A DNA stretch of 64,000 nucleotides from Anisodus tanguticus (GCA_034509755.1 CM067555.1:25680142-25744141), one strand, 5' to 3'; counted from the first letter of the stretch, positions 8,854 through 21,120 are shown. Made by a program: numbers and translations. The notes: generated from the sequence alone by a model not told the origin.

Positions 8854-9542
8854 TTGGGCCAAATTTCAGCCTTCTTTTTGGCCCAGTCTCGGTCCAGCAA
8901 CCCAGTAGGGGTACCAGGTCAGCAGAGAGGCAGGCCTGGGCCTTACCAGGACCATCATGCAGCGGGCCCCACTTCTACCGACATCGAAGCAGCGATGCAC
9001 ACGCTTGGAATAAATCCTTCAGACCCAAATTGGTACATGGACACCGGCGCCACTACTCACATGACATGCGATTCAGGTACTCTCTCGTCTTATTTCAATT
9101 TGAGCAACAATCGTGGTATAATTGTTGGTAATGGTAATTCAATTCTAATTCGTGGTTATGGTCATAAAACATTATCTCCCCCTCATCCACCCCTTATTTT
9201 GAAAAATACCCTTCACGTTCCAAAATTGATAATAAATTTAGTGTATGTCCGAAAATTCACCACTGATAATTCTGTGTCCATAGAATTTGATCCATTTGGG
9301 TTCTTTGTGAAGGATTTCAAAACGGGGAGTCCTCTCATGAGGTGTGATAGTAAGGGAGATCTTTATCCTATCACGCCATGTTCCGATCCATCGAGTCAAG
9401 CCTTGCCGTCAGCGTTTGCAGCCCTTGCTCCTTCCTTGTGGCATGCTCGTCTAGGTCATCCAGGATCGTCTATTTTGTCTTCCTTAGAGAAAAACAATTT
9501 TATTTCTTGTAAGGTGAGCGTAGCACTCCGAATTGTCAATCT
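8854..9542 (+). pseudogene. Copia pol: protease and GAG-pre-integrase segment
   Basis: The frame reads W-Y-M-D-T-G-A-T-T-H-M-T around 9030-9065, the aspartic protease active site with D-T-G intact. Near 9440 L-W-H-A-R-L-G-H-P marks the GAG-pre-integrase/zinc-binding region that opens the integrase. A frameshift between about 9515 and 9543 moves coding to another frame, and the old frame ends at 9550-9552. The upstream junction with gag is also out of frame. Confidence 0.85.
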
Positions 9543-10508
9543 TGTTCTTTAGGGAAAATAGTTAAGTTGCCATTTGTAGACTCTAATTCTCATACTTTAA
9601 TGTCATTTGATATTATTCATAGTGATCTATGGACGTCTCCTGTTCTTAGTTCTTTGGGTCATCGGTATTATGTTCTCTTTTTGGATGATTATTCTAAATT
9701 TTGATGGACTTTTCCAATAGCAAAAAAATCTCAAGTTTTTTCCATCTTCTTAAAATTTAGAGCATTCATTAGAACCCAATTCGAACGTGAGATAAAAAAT
9801 ATCCAATGTTATAATGGCAAATAATATGATAATGGGGTGTTTCAGGAATTTTGTGCAAATAATGGGATCAATTTTCAGTTTTCTTGCCCTCATACGTCTT
9901 CACAAAATGGGAAAGCCGAACGCAAAATTCGTACCATTAATAATATTGTCCGCACTTTACTAATTCATGCTTCCATACCCCCGTCTTTTTGGCATCATGC
10001 TCTACAAATGGCTACATAGCTTCTTAACATTATTCCTTCCAAAGGTTTGACATATTTGTCCCCCCTTCAAATTTTATATAATAAGACTCCGTCGTATTCC
10101 CATCTTAGGGTCTTTGGGTGCTTGTGTTATCCACTCTTTCCGTCCACCACAATTAATAAACTTCAGGCCCGTTCTACCCCCTGTGTGTTCTTGGGTTATC
10201 CGTCCAATTATCGTGGTTACAAATGTTTTGATTTATCTTCTAATAAAATCATCATTAGTCACCATGTAATTTTTTATGAATCCCGATTCCCGTTTGCTAA
10301 GGTTAGTACTCCCGTTCCTAGTTCGTATAATTTTTTGGATGATGGTATATCCCCGTATATTATTCACCATTTTTCAGAAGTCTCCCGCACCCAAAATTCT
10401 CCAGCGGGCCCACTGCCCGCTGGCCCCACTTCCCCGTCACGAGCTACAAGTACCCGCATAGTCACCTGGGCCGTTTGTGGCCACCCAACCCAATTTCGAA
10501 ACCGGTAG
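9543..10508 (+). pseudogene. Copia pol: integrase core, three stops, catalytic Asp lost
   Basis: A single frame carries H-S-D-L-W (first catalytic Asp), then F-L-D-D-Y-S-K, the expected second catalytic position, P-H-T-S-S-Q-N-G-K-A-E-R-K (glutamate present), and the GYKCFDLSSNKIIISHHVIFYE block that leads into RT. Stops lie at 9702-9704, 9822-9824 and 10017-10019. In the second catalytic region the codon at 9810-9812 is Tyr where Asp is expected, two codons before G-K-stop. Strand transfer by this protein would be impossible. Confidence 0.85.
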
Positions 10509-10709
10509 TTCATACACATGTTTACCGTAATGGGCCAACAGGCCCACTACTTGTTGTCATCCATCCCGAGTCCAGAAAATTCCCAAAATTAGCCCACTTC
10601 TTCCTCGAGTCATAGACTAGTCACTCGTAGTCAACGGGGCGTTTTTAAACCAAAAAGATATTTTAATTTACATTCTAATAATCTTAAATCACCCTTACCC
10701 CGTAATCCT
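10509..10709 (+). other. Copia integrase-RT linker
   Basis: This is the proline/serine-rich, poorly conserved link between integrase and RT, in the same frame as both, with a stop at its start and another TAG near 10590. An R-L-V-T-R-S segment before RT is typical of copia pol. Confidence 0.6.
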
Positions 10710-11555
10710 GTGTCTGCACTGAATGACCCGAATTGGAAAATTGCTATGACCGATGAATATAATGCTCTTATTGATAATAAGACGTGGGAGTTGGTACCCC
10801 GTCCATCTAGTATTAATATTATTAGGTCTATGTGGATTTTTGCTCATAAGGACAATTCGGATGGTTCATTTGCCCGACATAAGGCGCAGCTTGTGGGTGA
10901 TGGTAAGACTCAGCAGGTTGGTGTGGATTGTGGTGAGATGTTTAGTCCGGTGGTCAAGCCGGCTACCATTCACACTGTGCTTAGCTTGGCTCTGTCGAAA
11001 GCATGGCCTATTCATCAGTTGGATGTAAAGAATGCTTTCCTACATAGTGATCTCAAGGAAACAGTCTATATGCATCAGCCTTTGGGATTTAGGGATCCCA
11101 AACATCCTCATCATGTCTGTTTGTTGAAGAAGTCCTTATATGGACTTAAGCAGTCTCCACGGGCCTGGTGTACGTGGTTTGCCGACTATGTTTCGACTAT
11201 TAGGTTCACTCACAGCAGGTCGGATAATTCCTTGTTCATCTACCGTCGTGGTTCGTCCTTGGCCTATATTCTGTTATATGTGGATGATATTATTTGGACT
11301 GCCTCTTCCGATGCCTTACGTCAGTCTATCATAACAATGCTCAGCTCTGAGTTTGCTATGAAAGACTTGGGGCCCTTAAGTTATTTTTTGGGGATTGCTG
11401 TCACTCGTCATACGGGTGGGTTGTTCTTATCCCAAAGGAAGTATGCAGCTGAGATCATTGAGAGGGCTGGGATGTCATCCTGTAAGTCCACTTCCACTTC
11501 AGTTGATACTAACCCAAGCTTAGTGCCGCGGCAGGCGTACCATACGAGGATCTGA
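10710..11555 (+). pseudogene. Copia pol: reverse transcriptase
   Basis: An open stretch of 281 codons runs from W-K-I-A-M-T-D-E-Y-N-A-L through the palm motif Q-L-D-V-K-N-A-F-L-H and the catalytic Y-V-D-D at about 11276-11290 to D-L-G-P-L-S-Y-F-L-G-I. The catalytic aspartates are intact. It ends by a frameshift around 11522-11530, after which RNase H continues in another frame. It is the best-preserved coding block of the element. Confidence 0.9.
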
Positions 11556-12244
11556 CCCGCTATCGCAGTCTTGCAGGGGCCCTTCAGTATCTTACAATAA
11601 TGAGACCTGATATTACGTATGTCGTACAACATGTGTGTTTGTTTATGCATGATCCCAGAGTTGAGCACATGGATGCGCTCAAATGCATCCTTCGGTATAC
11701 TCAGGGTACGCTTGACTATGGCTTGCATTTATATCCTTCATCCATGTCGACACTTATCTCGTATACATATGCTGATTGGGGTGGCTGTCCGGACACCAGC
11801 CGGTCTATTTCTGGCTATTGTATGTTTCTGGGTAATAACTTGGTCTCATGGTCTGCGAAGCGTTAGTCGACTTTATCCCGTTCCAGTGCAGAGGCCGAGT
11901 ATCGAAGGGTAGCTAATGTGGTCTCTGAATCATATTGGTTACGTAATTTGTTGTTAGAGCTTCATTTTCCCATTCAGAAAGCGACCTTGGTTTATTGTGA
12001 TAATATTAGTGTCATCTACCTTTCTAGTAATCCAGTTCAGCACCAACGCACTAAGCATATCGAGATGGACATTCACTTTGTTCGCGAAAAGTTTGCTCGT
12101 GGTCAAGTTCGCGTCTGCCATGTCCCGTCCAGGTATCAAATTGCCGACATCTTTACAAAGGATCTTCCCTCGGTCCTTTTTGAATATTTTAGGGACAGTC
12201 TCAGCATTCGAAGACCGCCCGCTATGACTGCGGGGGTGTGTTAA
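11556..12244 (+). pseudogene. Copia pol: RNase H domain
   Basis: After the frameshift the frame reads M-R-P-D-I-T-Y-V-V-Q and A-D-W-G-G-C-P-D-T-S-R-S-I-S-G-Y, then S-A-E-A-E-Y-R and Y-C-D-N-I-S-V, the conserved copia RNase H blocks with acidic residues, and T-K-H-I-E-M-D-I-H-F-V-R near the end. One TAG lies at 11864-11866. The ORF ends at 12244, inside the 3' LTR start, after the polypurine tract. Confidence 0.88.
12226..12238 (+). promoter_or_regulatory. Copia polypurine tract
   Basis: The G-rich run gactgcgggggtg lies directly before the 3' LTR start at 12239 and would prime plus-strand DNA synthesis. Confidence 0.7.
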
Positions 12245-12489
12245 ATATACATATGATATACAATATATCATATGTATATTTCGGATTTTGTATATTAGTT
12301 TAGGTAGTATTTGAGTGTAATTAGTATTGTATACTTACCATAATTGTATTACCATAATTGTATAGTTAGTGTCCAAATAGAATAAGGTTTTAGGAGTAGA
12401 ATAGGAATAGGATTCTCCTATTATGGAAATATGTAAATGTATATATAGTCTTTCAATCAATGAAAATAATCAAGGGATTATTTCTTTCA
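12239..12489 (+). repeat. Copia 3' LTR
   Basis: It matches the 5' LTR apart from five substitutions, a 14-bp tandem duplication and an extra ta. The palindrome is perfect here too (12243-12260 and 12264-12281). It ends ttca, followed by gttgt (12490-12494), the right target duplication. Confidence 0.95.
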
Positions 12490-12507
12490 GTTGTTGTGGG
12501 ATAATGA

Positions 12508-12535
12508 GGGGTGGGGGAGGGGGAGGGGGAGGGGG
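12508..12535 (+). other. Five-run guanine tract (potential G-quadruplex)
   Basis: Five runs of 4-5 guanines are separated by single bases (t, a, a, a). This far exceeds the usual four-run rule for a G-quadruplex. It starts 18 bp after the copia element end and lies in LTR sequence. Confidence 0.85.
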
Positions 12536-15198
12536 TATGGGATTTGGTATCTGATATTGTATTGTCTAATATATGATTAGGTCCATCCTATGTCAATCTT
12601 TGTTTCAACTACTTGCCTTATCCTTGAGCATGTTCTAAGTATGGCTAGCCCAAAGACTTTTCCTCATGCTTTTTGTTTTGTGAACTCTGTTATGTAGTCC
12701 ATTTTTGTCAACTTGGATTTTGATAACATGTTACTGAAATTGTGCAATCTGTGTATAATAGTTGGAGGCATCATGTTTAGAATAGTCTATTTACATGACA
12801 TGTGTCACTCGTTACTTGTAACCTTATCCATTTAGTCCAAATGCATGATTAGGTAAGAAGTAAAAGGGCTCAGTATGCTTGTGTTAGCCACCATGTGTTA
12901 TTAGCCAGTTTTAATGATTAAAACTAAGTCCAGCATGCTAGTTTGAGTAAAGGAAGTCACAATGTTTTTCTGTCTACATCTATGCATATACATGTTTTCA
13001 TTTGGATTATGCTAGATCATTAGAGTGTCCTTAGGAGTTATATGTTGGCTGTTAAAGGGTTGTGTGTGCCTGTTCATATAGTTTGAAGTAGTTTGGAGAC
13101 TTTCCCTATAGCATGGCATAAATAGATTGACATTTGTACATTTCTCTTGTGTTCTTAATCTATATGCAACTGGTAGTCTTTAATGTATGTAAAATAGCAT
13201 GCCTATCTCTAATCTCTTGTGAGCTTATCCCTAAATGAAACTGATAGCCAAAGTGTAGTCAGTATGGGTATGTTATTTTGAATGTCCAGTTCCTAAGTAT
13301 GTTGACAGAAATGATAGAGAAGACTTGAATGGTCTTTTGGCTATGTGTCTTCTTTCTTCTCCAGTTCTCTGCCTGTTTCGATAAGCTGCTAAGTTAACTA
13401 GGATAACGTGCTTGTGTGTGGTATGTTTTCCTGATCTGACCGTGTCTACTATAAACCATGCTCTAGTGTCACTCTTAATGCTAAGTTGGGGATTGTATGG
13501 ATTGTCAGCATGATCATAACCTTAATTATGCTAGGCTCAAATCTCACCTTCTATGGATTAACTTTAAATCAGTAGCTAACCTTGACTAATACTTGGTGTG
13601 ATTATTAAGTTAAGTTAGGATTGATCTTATCCTCCATATTTGAATTTGGTAAATGACATGAAGTTTGTGACTTTGAGATGTTTGGTTTAGCAGTTAAGTT
13701 AAGGCTATAAAGATGACTTAGATGCTACAATCACCATGTTTGAATACTAGAATATTCCTATCATATCCACTGGATGAAATATATACAATAATGAGAAGAG
13801 GGAATATTGGTACTGTATAAACTCTTTATCTTCTTTGTGTTTTGATATGCAGTTTATACATCATATATACCTATTATATTAGGTGTATAAGTGTGTATAT
13901 CTCCATGTATATCACTCATGATTTCTATACCATGAATGCTTATTGGTTTTAGCCCATTTCTGTTAATATTCCTTGCCACTTCCCCACGATTATAGCAACT
14001 GGGCCTGGCCCATTGGCTTTATTCTGTTCTCATTTTTTCTCTGACAACGTGTTATGAATTGGGCTAAGCCCACTTGGTTGTATTTCTTCATGCCACTATG
14101 TTATTGGGTTGGGATAACTTCAATGTTTAATTTGAGTTAATTTGGGTTTCATATGTGTTATAATTTATTTGGCATATGATAAGTTATAGATACCTTCTAA
14201 CTTCGGCTTTTGTTTTCTCCTTCTCCTCTCCTACTGTCGCAATGACTTGGGCCTTCTAGGCCAGTCATTTCTCTTCAGCCAGTTGGGCCGAGGCCCAACT
14301 AAACTTTTTGATCAAGTTCGTGCATTGTAGCTGCACATTGAAGACCCAACTATGGGTGAAAATAGTTAACTGGAGAGCTTAGGTAGGCCCACCAGCCTAA
14401 ACTCATCTCTTTCAATTCATATTTGTATATATATGTAATTATTTATATTAACATACTTTGTATATTATTGGAACCTTTATAGTTACGACTTAAAATAGGC
14501 AAACGATACGTACATCATTTAGTTAGAATCGCCATAAATAAATTTCAAAACATGTTAAACCTTTAACTTCAAAGAAACCGGACTGCTTTGTACTTCAAAG
14601 AAATTGGAACAAAAAATGGACTTTAAAACATTGTATTGGACTTTCTTTTGGACTATGAAATCAATTGAAATGCTTCTAATTTAAGTAAAACGGGAACTGT
14701 TTTGGACTTTATTTAATGGGCTAAAAGATATGTTAAAATGGGTTTTGTTCTTTTCCTTAAATCTGGACTTTAATAAATGGATCTGTTTTGATAAAAAAAT
14801 TAACATGACTGATCTGCTAAAACTGTTTCTGTGCTATGTCGGGGCCGAAACAACATTAGAAAACTAATTTTATGGGCCAAGCCCAATTCAAATGATTTTT
14901 AAGGGTCTAAAACACTTTCTTGGTCTTGGGTTAAGATATGAATTGTGGTATATTGTGGACTATGTGATGACCTTTGGAACTATTGCATGAAAAGAAAAAG
15001 GAAACCTATTTTAATCAAAACTTGTCATTTAAATGGGTTACTCTTTTCAAATTACAAAAGGTTTTTTTCAAAGTGTGTAAAGTGATACAGACAATTTATT
15101 GGACTAATCGTAGAGTTCTACTCAAGTTAATTCTTGAGTGTTCTTAGTCTGAAAGTAAATTGACAAAATCACCCTTACGCAAACCATTTTTTGGCAGA

Positions 15199-15640
15199 AG
15201 TTAACTCCTAGATTTTCAAAAAGTCTTTGAGTTTGAAATGAAATGAATGACATAAATTTTGCGGGAATTTAAGCACTATAAGCAGTTTTTATACTTTAAA
15301 CATGCTATAAAATCCGAACGTCAATCGTATTATATGGATCCTTACTACCGGGGTGTCTAACACCTTCCCCGGGGGATCACCAGAACCCTTACCTCAACTC
15401 TACTTTAAAAAAAATTGATTAAGTTAACTCCTAGATTTTCAAAAAGTCTTTGAGTTTGAAATGAAATGAATGACATAAATTTTGCGGGAATTTAAGCACT
15501 ATAAGCTAAGAACACGTTGAAGACGGAGTTGGGTCATGGTCATCCAAGACAATAGTTTTTTATACTTTAAACATGCTATAAAATCCGAACGTCAATCGTA
15601 TTATATGGATCCTTACTACCGGGTGTCTAACACCTTCGAC
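15199..15640 (+). repeat. Tandem duplication of about 223 bp in the Tat LTR
   Basis: gttaactcctag begins at 15200 and again at 15423, and both copies continue through tttgcgggaatttaagc and the gaacgtcaatcg block to tgtctaacacctt. The second copy carries about 46 extra bases beginning ctaagaacacg, and one copy lacks one g in a four-g run. Confidence 0.9.
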
Positions 15641-16044
15641 ATTGTTATAGACGCATCCGAGTTGCCGAGGTTTTGGTAGGGATCATTACGATAGAATGGT
15701 ATTTAGGTTCGGAGACTTTGAGATAAACCCTGTATGAGAAGTAGGAAGAAACCCGACCACAACCTCAGTACTCTACGAGATTATGAAATTTCTATCCTTA
15801 GCTAGCGCCAATTGGATAAAGAAGTGAAATAAGCCTTAAAAAAAAAAAATTGATTAATTTGAATAAACCATCTCGACTAAGTTTTCCTAATTTACCTATA
15901 AATTATTTGGTGGCTTTAATAATATTATCTAACTTAGAGCACCAACAACCTCTTAGTAGCTTTTATGCCTCCAGAGGGTAGGAAAGATAACCTTCAAGTC
16001 GTACCCAAAAAGTGACTCCGGGAGGATCATGATAGGGTAATGGA

Positions 16045-16062
16045 TGACGACTCTGATGGAGA
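16045..16062 (+). promoter_or_regulatory. Candidate Tat primer-binding site
   Basis: tgacgactctgatggaga resembles the tggcgactc-type primer site seen in Tat-family elements. It lies about 230 bp before the first gag-like ORF. The match is imperfect and the LTR end unconfirmed. Confidence 0.35.
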
Positions 16063-16294
16063 TAAACCTAGGTTATAACCATAAGGGTTCAATACAACAT
16101 GTTTTAAATGAAATAAATTTCTTATGTGTTTAAATACCCGCAATTATAACTATCATTCATACATTTCATAAACCTAGGTGTTTTCATGTGTTCCTTCTAA
16201 ACTCTTGATTAGTTCCACATTCTGGACACCAACCCAAAAGAAAATCACAAAAATACTGAAACTAAACTAAATTTGCACTCTTTTAAAGGTTGAT

Positions 16295-16576
16295 TTGCTA
16301 CTAATAGACACTCCCGACAGCCAAAGTGTCATATCACTAGTCGTCGATTTTCTTAGTGATGAAGAGACTGAGGAGTCTCTTAGGGAAAAAACCCGCAAGA
16401 TTAATACAAAGATTGACTTGGCTAAAGCCAAGATGAAAGAGGTTAATGAAATTTTGAAGTTTGTGGGAAACCTCGTAGGAGAGTCTCCCGAATGGAAACG
16501 TCAATGCCAAAACCTCCCTGACGAGGTCAAGAAAATGGTTGATGACTATACCCCATTGTTCAAAATACCAAAGTAA
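16295..16576 (+). pseudogene. Tat element gag, N-terminal acidic/coiled-coil part
   Basis: A 93-codon open stretch is rich in Glu, Lys and Asp, with heptads from about residue 25 to 60 (KINTKIDLAKAKMKEVNEIL). It lies where the first gag ORF of a Tat element is expected. No conserved domain is recognised in this piece, so the call depends on position. Confidence 0.45.
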
Positions 16577-17929
16577 GAATCACAGTTGCTTGAGAAAGAT
16601 CCTATGCCATATGGGGAATGAAGTGGGGTACCTGAAGGAGTCACCCTAACTACCGATAAAGCTATAAACTTTTACAGGATGCTACAAGGGCCTCCCCATA
16701 CGTCATCTCCTATGTGGTGGGTGATTGTCCTCAAAGCTCGTACTTTGATTTTTAGAATTGCACCCAGGTCGATGAGAAACATTAAGGTGTATGATGGATT
16801 GAGAGCCACCAGATCGGCGTGTGTTAACTCTGACGACCTCCCAACTTGTGCACCCATCTATGCCCACAAAAAGGTGTCTATTCCAAAAGAATTAGCTTGG
16901 CCATACCATAGACGAGTGTATGGCCTTCAAAAGGAGGGTTGTCATATTGATTGACGAAAATGTCATTCGTAACCTATAGGGCTCACACTCCCTACTGGTA
17001 TATCACCCCATCATGCTTGGTGAAGAAATCACCATTGAAACCCAAGTATGGAGTTATAACTTCACAGTCATCGAAGACTCGTACGCCGACCTCTTCTCTA
17101 TTTTAGCCCGCACCGGCAAGGTTCGCCAATCAAATCTACTTGGAAACTCTCCGCTAGCACTTCAAGGAGAAATATTTTCTTGTACCATTTAGGGGCACCG
17201 GGCCACGACATTGAGGAATCTGAAGCCTTCAAGCCTGAGCTAGAGCATCTTGTCAACACCAGTCAGATCTGGGTTGTTCTATGCGGTCGCTACTGAGAAA
17301 GACACCGGGAGAATGTACGGTCATAAGGACAACGATCTGACATGACTTAAAGAAGAAGTCATCTTTTGGGTAGTTTATCCATCCTCCTTTATCTTTCAAT
17401 CAAATTATTATCCCCTTCCTCTTTTTATAAAAGAAACTACGTCCGACCTGATGTCTCGAGGAGGGATACGTAAGAAGCCCTTATCGGGCCTGGTTTGGGA
17501 ATGATTTGGGTAGAAGAAATTAGGATTAATTTCTATGTAATCTGAACTATGTAAGGGCTAGATTTCCCAGTGAGGGATAAGTAGGCAGTCTACATAAGAC
17601 TCGTTCCCTATATTATATAAATTATAATCCCCCCTATTTAGTAGAAGAGTTTTTGGTTCAACGACATCGTGGTAGCAAATCAACCATAGACCTTCAAACC
17701 AAAACCCTATAAACCAAAAATGGCTGAAATGATCAAAATACCCTTGGAATGGACAATTAATCAAGAGTTCAGATCAAATACATGAGTCTATATGTTTTAT
17801 ATGCAATTTGTATGTGGTATCTTGCATTATTATTTTCGACTAACGTACTAACGTTATTTTCCTTTGAGTTATTCTTTTCTTATAGAGAGGGGTTGATCCG
17901 TGCAATGTCTTACTGGCATACTTCACCAG
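16577..17929 (+). other. Degenerate leader/gag region of the Tat element, no intact ORF
   Basis: Short frames are broken by many stops. Near 17450 and 17570 are copies of a recurring element motif (gacctgat..., then ggatacgtaag or ggataagtagg) that returns at 24987, 25073 and 38530. I recognise no domain; a minus-strand 68-codon ORF at 17558-17764 looks fortuitous. Confidence 0.4.
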
Positions 17930-20180
17930 ATCATAAGCCGCAGCAGCATCCTTAAACAAACAGAATCAAGAGAAAATGACTGGTACACTAGAAGAGACAC
18001 ATAACAAAGTTGCATTGATCATTGAGTACACTGCACCACAGGACCTTCAAAACTCCTCACACCACGAGGATCTGATTAATTTGCTACTCAGAAAGATCGC
18101 AAACCTCTAAGAACATGTCGCAAAGAATGAAGCCATCAACGCTGCCAGAGAGGTAGCCACTGAAACAAGAAGGCCTCCTCTGTCATTTCCATCAATGAAC
18201 TCACCCATACCTGAACACTTCCCAAATACCCATGTTGGTACCTCGTACAAAACCCCATCTCCAACAAATGCCACCAACAAAGCTAGGACCTCTTGTTTTG
18301 TGCCTTCTTATTAGGTACGACCTATTTATGCGGACCCCATCCTACACTAAAATACCCCCACTCATCAAACACCCAGAGCCGCTGGCACTCCCAAAAGCCG
18401 CCCAGCGCACCCTACAATATCCTTTCACGCCCCAGTCACCTCCATTGACTCTTCACCCGAACAAAATAGAAGGGATAGAGAGATGAAGCAGAAAATGGTA
18501 GACCTACTCAAAAAATCCAATTGAGGCTCATAAAAATCAACATGCCTAAGCTATGATGACTTGTGCATGCATCCGGACCTAGACTTTCCTTTGGGCTTCA
18601 AGGTACCAAAATCAAATTCTTCAATGGAACAAGAAATCCCAAAGCTCATCTAAGGGAATAATGCGCCCAACTTGTCGGAATCAAGAGAAATCAAGCTCTA
18701 ATAATGAGAGGTGTTAGAATGGTTCACAACTCAAGACATCTATCGCTGGGACTTCTGGGAAGACATGGCATGGTCTTCATGGATAGATTCCTCTTTAATG
18801 TGAAACCGTACCCTACCATTATTATTTGGAAAAAATAAAATAAAAATCTACTAAGATCTACCGTGAGTATACGAGTACATGGAGGGCCAAAACTGCCCCG
18901 AGTATAGCAGCCAATGAGCGAAGAGGAAGTAGTCTTGGTTTTCATTCGATAGCAAGAATTGGATTGTAATTATCGCATTCTATCTTTGGCATGGAGACCA
19001 TTCACTGAATTAGTAAAATGGGAGAGACGATATAAGAAAACCTCAAATTCGAAAAGATAGTCAGCATAGCCAACTAAGTTGACCTAGCAAGCGCTGCTGG
19101 GGTGACAAGGAAAATTAAGGAGGACGCGACAAATGTCTTCCATACCCCTAGCCCAAGGAATACAAGGAAGGAAGGATCATAGTCTTCCTTCGATATATAC
19201 CAATCTCCTTCTCCAAGCAATTAAATACCATCCCCGTACAACCTTGTGCTGGTATACATATAACCCAATTATCAAACACCTGCTCCAGTCTATCAAGCTC
19301 CACATCCAAACTATCAAACACACATACCCACCTACCAAGCTCAATCACTAAATTACCAAGTTCCCACACCCATTTACCAAGCACCCCAAAATCATCAAAA
19401 CCATCGAAACCAGCCGCCTTCAACTTCATTTGACTTTCCACGTCCAAACTTCAAGAAAAAAAGCATCCACTCCACTTCTCAAAAACCAAACAAAGTTGTT
19501 CACAAGATTAAATGCCGCCAGAATCATTCAAACCATTCTGCCAAAGACGAATAATTAGGCAAGCCTTTTCTTTAGAGCCAATCAAACTTGTGCATACCAT
19601 TATGGAGGGAATGTGCATTATACATAGAACTACCTCAATTTGAAACATAAGATACAAGATCTAACCAATAAATGAGAGATCATCTTGGAAAGGGCAGCAC
19701 CAAATGTAAACTTAAATCCTCTGCCCAATCAAGGGGCCAACCATATACACATGATCGAACAAGCGGAAGATTGGGCTATATGACAGTCGTTTGCCCAAGA
19801 ATTTGTTGAACACTTAGAATGAACAGTCGCGTCTCTTACTATGCAAGAGCAACCATAATTCAAGGTGTTGATCCCAACCCTGAGAAAACCATTTGTGGAC
19901 TAAGTACCACGAGAAGTAGTCCCAGCCCTGAGAAAACAATTCATCATATAAGCAACCGTGGCTCAAGGAATGATAAGTTCGGGAAGATGTTATACTCCCA
20001 AAGAGTTTGTGCAGGGAGCACCCTGTAAGGAGGGAAACCAAAGAAGGCCCATTACTGAAGGGGAGGCCGAGGACTTTTGGTGCAGAATGCAACCAAAAGA
20101 ATATTCTATTGTCGAACGTTTGAAGAAGACGCTAGCTCAAATATCAGTAAAGGCACTGCTCTTAAGTTCATCATAACACT
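17930..20180 (+). pseudogene. Tat element gag core, heavily broken
   Basis: Near 18545-18600 one frame reads L-S-Y-D-D-L-C-M-H-P-D-L-D-F-P-L-G-F-K-V-P-K, the start of the gag core in Tat elements. Between 18870 and 19030 another frame carries M-S-E-E-E-V-V and a W-R-P-F-T-E-L-V-K-W block. Further on is a Pro/Tyr/His/Gln-rich linker (about 19200-19450). At 20040-20130 E-D-F-W-C-R-M-Q-P-K-E-Y-S-I-V-E leads into the protease. Stops and frame changes occur every 100-300 bases. Gag forms the particle shell; no CCHC knuckle is visible. Confidence 0.65.
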
Positions 20181-20191
20181 GCCAAGCCTTA

Positions 20192-21120
20192 ATGAAAGTA
20201 TTCAACGAAGTCCATGTCCCAGCAGGGACAAGTAGCGAAATATTAGCCAATATGGTATGCCATGTTATTGGAGCCCACCAGATCTCTTTCACCCCTGACA
20301 AATTTCCAAAGGAGGGGACGACCCAAAATAAGGCTCTATACATCACTGTCAAGTGTAGAGACAAAGTCATAGCTAGGGTACTTTTCGACAACAGGGTCGG
20401 TCTCAATATATGCCCCGAATCTACATTGAAACAACTAGAGACGTTGGGAAAATACTCCATATCTGTACCAAAGTAAGAGCTTTTGATGAAGCAGAGTGTT
20501 ATCCCACTGGTGAGGTGGATCTTAACATACAAATGGGACCCGCCGAGTTCACTAATGAGTTTCAAATTATGGCAATTAGCTCCAATTACAATCGATTGTT
20601 AGGAAGGCCTTGGATACACATGACCAGAGCAGTACCATTATCTCTCCATCAATCATTAAAGTTCGTATGGGAGAATCATAAAGTAGTAATTCACGAAGCA
20701 GGTATCATTCATAATTACCCTAATAATTCCATACCAGTGATAGAGGAAATCCCCAAAGATATGGATTTCCATGTGGTAGAACTCATGGGATCTACCCACA
20801 AAGAGGATGACAAAAAAAGCCCCATGCCACCAGTCTACAAGATGATTACTGCAACTATGCTTCAGAACGGGTTTGAACATGGCAAAGGTTTGGGCATGGA
20901 GGTCCAGGACATCAAGGAGTTAGTGTCAATTTTGGCAAATGAATACCATTTTGGTCTCGGATATATACCAAGCTCTGAAGAAGCCTATAATGCTGATCAA
21001 AAGTGGAGAGGTCCTCCAGAGTTATGTAAACCATTTCTGGGCCTGTACCAGACATTCCTAATCAGAATGTCCATGCATAACGGCGGAGACACACAAGAGG
21101 GTATAGGAATGTTGTTCTAA
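20192..21120 (+). pseudogene. Tat element aspartic protease and glycine-patch-like stretch
   Basis: The first frame (20192-20476) has the motif V-L-F-D-N-R-V-G-L-N-I, where D-N-G or D-S-G is normal, so the glycine of the active site is arginine. The second frame (20410-21120) continues with L-L-G-R-P-W-I-H, the second conserved protease block, then G-F-E-H-G-K-G-L-G and F-G-L-G-Y, a glycine-rich block like that in Tat/Ogre proteins. The frame change falls between about 20410 and 20476. The protease would process gag-pol; this copy is inactive. Confidence 0.75.

Larger units (their letters stand above)
7520..12489 (+). mobile_element. Ale/Retrofit-like Ty1/copia element, complete ends, coding region broken
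   Basis: The element is 4970 bp with LTRs of 235 and 251 bp, a primer site directly after the 5' LTR, a polypurine tract directly before the 3' LTR, and a perfect 5-bp target duplication. Domain order gag, protease, integrase, RT, RNase H defines Ty1/copia. Short size, short LTRs and gag without a clear CCHC knuckle suit the Ale/Retrofit group. The LTRs differ by five substitutions and two indels, so the insertion is fairly recent, yet gag-pol has at least nine stops or frameshifts. It lies in the 5' LTR of the Tat element. Confidence 0.9.
12490..16040 (+). repeat. Tat element 5' LTR, second part (end approximate)
   Basis: Continuation of the LTR after the copia insertion; no coding signal. 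It contains a G-rich tract at 12508-12535 and a tandem duplication at 15199-15640. The end is set by the candidate primer site at 16045. A taacaccttcc block near 15357 and 15631 is characteristic of the downstream part of Tat-family LTRs. The 3' LTR cannot confirm the boundary because it is truncated. Confidence 0.55.

Noticed and set aside
12508..12535. G tract as a copia polypurine tract
   Set aside because: It lies after the right target duplication, outside the element; the real tract is at 12226-12238.
19133..19351. His/Tyr/Pro-rich ORF as a separate gene
   Set aside because: It is the low-complexity linker of the Tat gag and is continuous with gag blocks on both sides.
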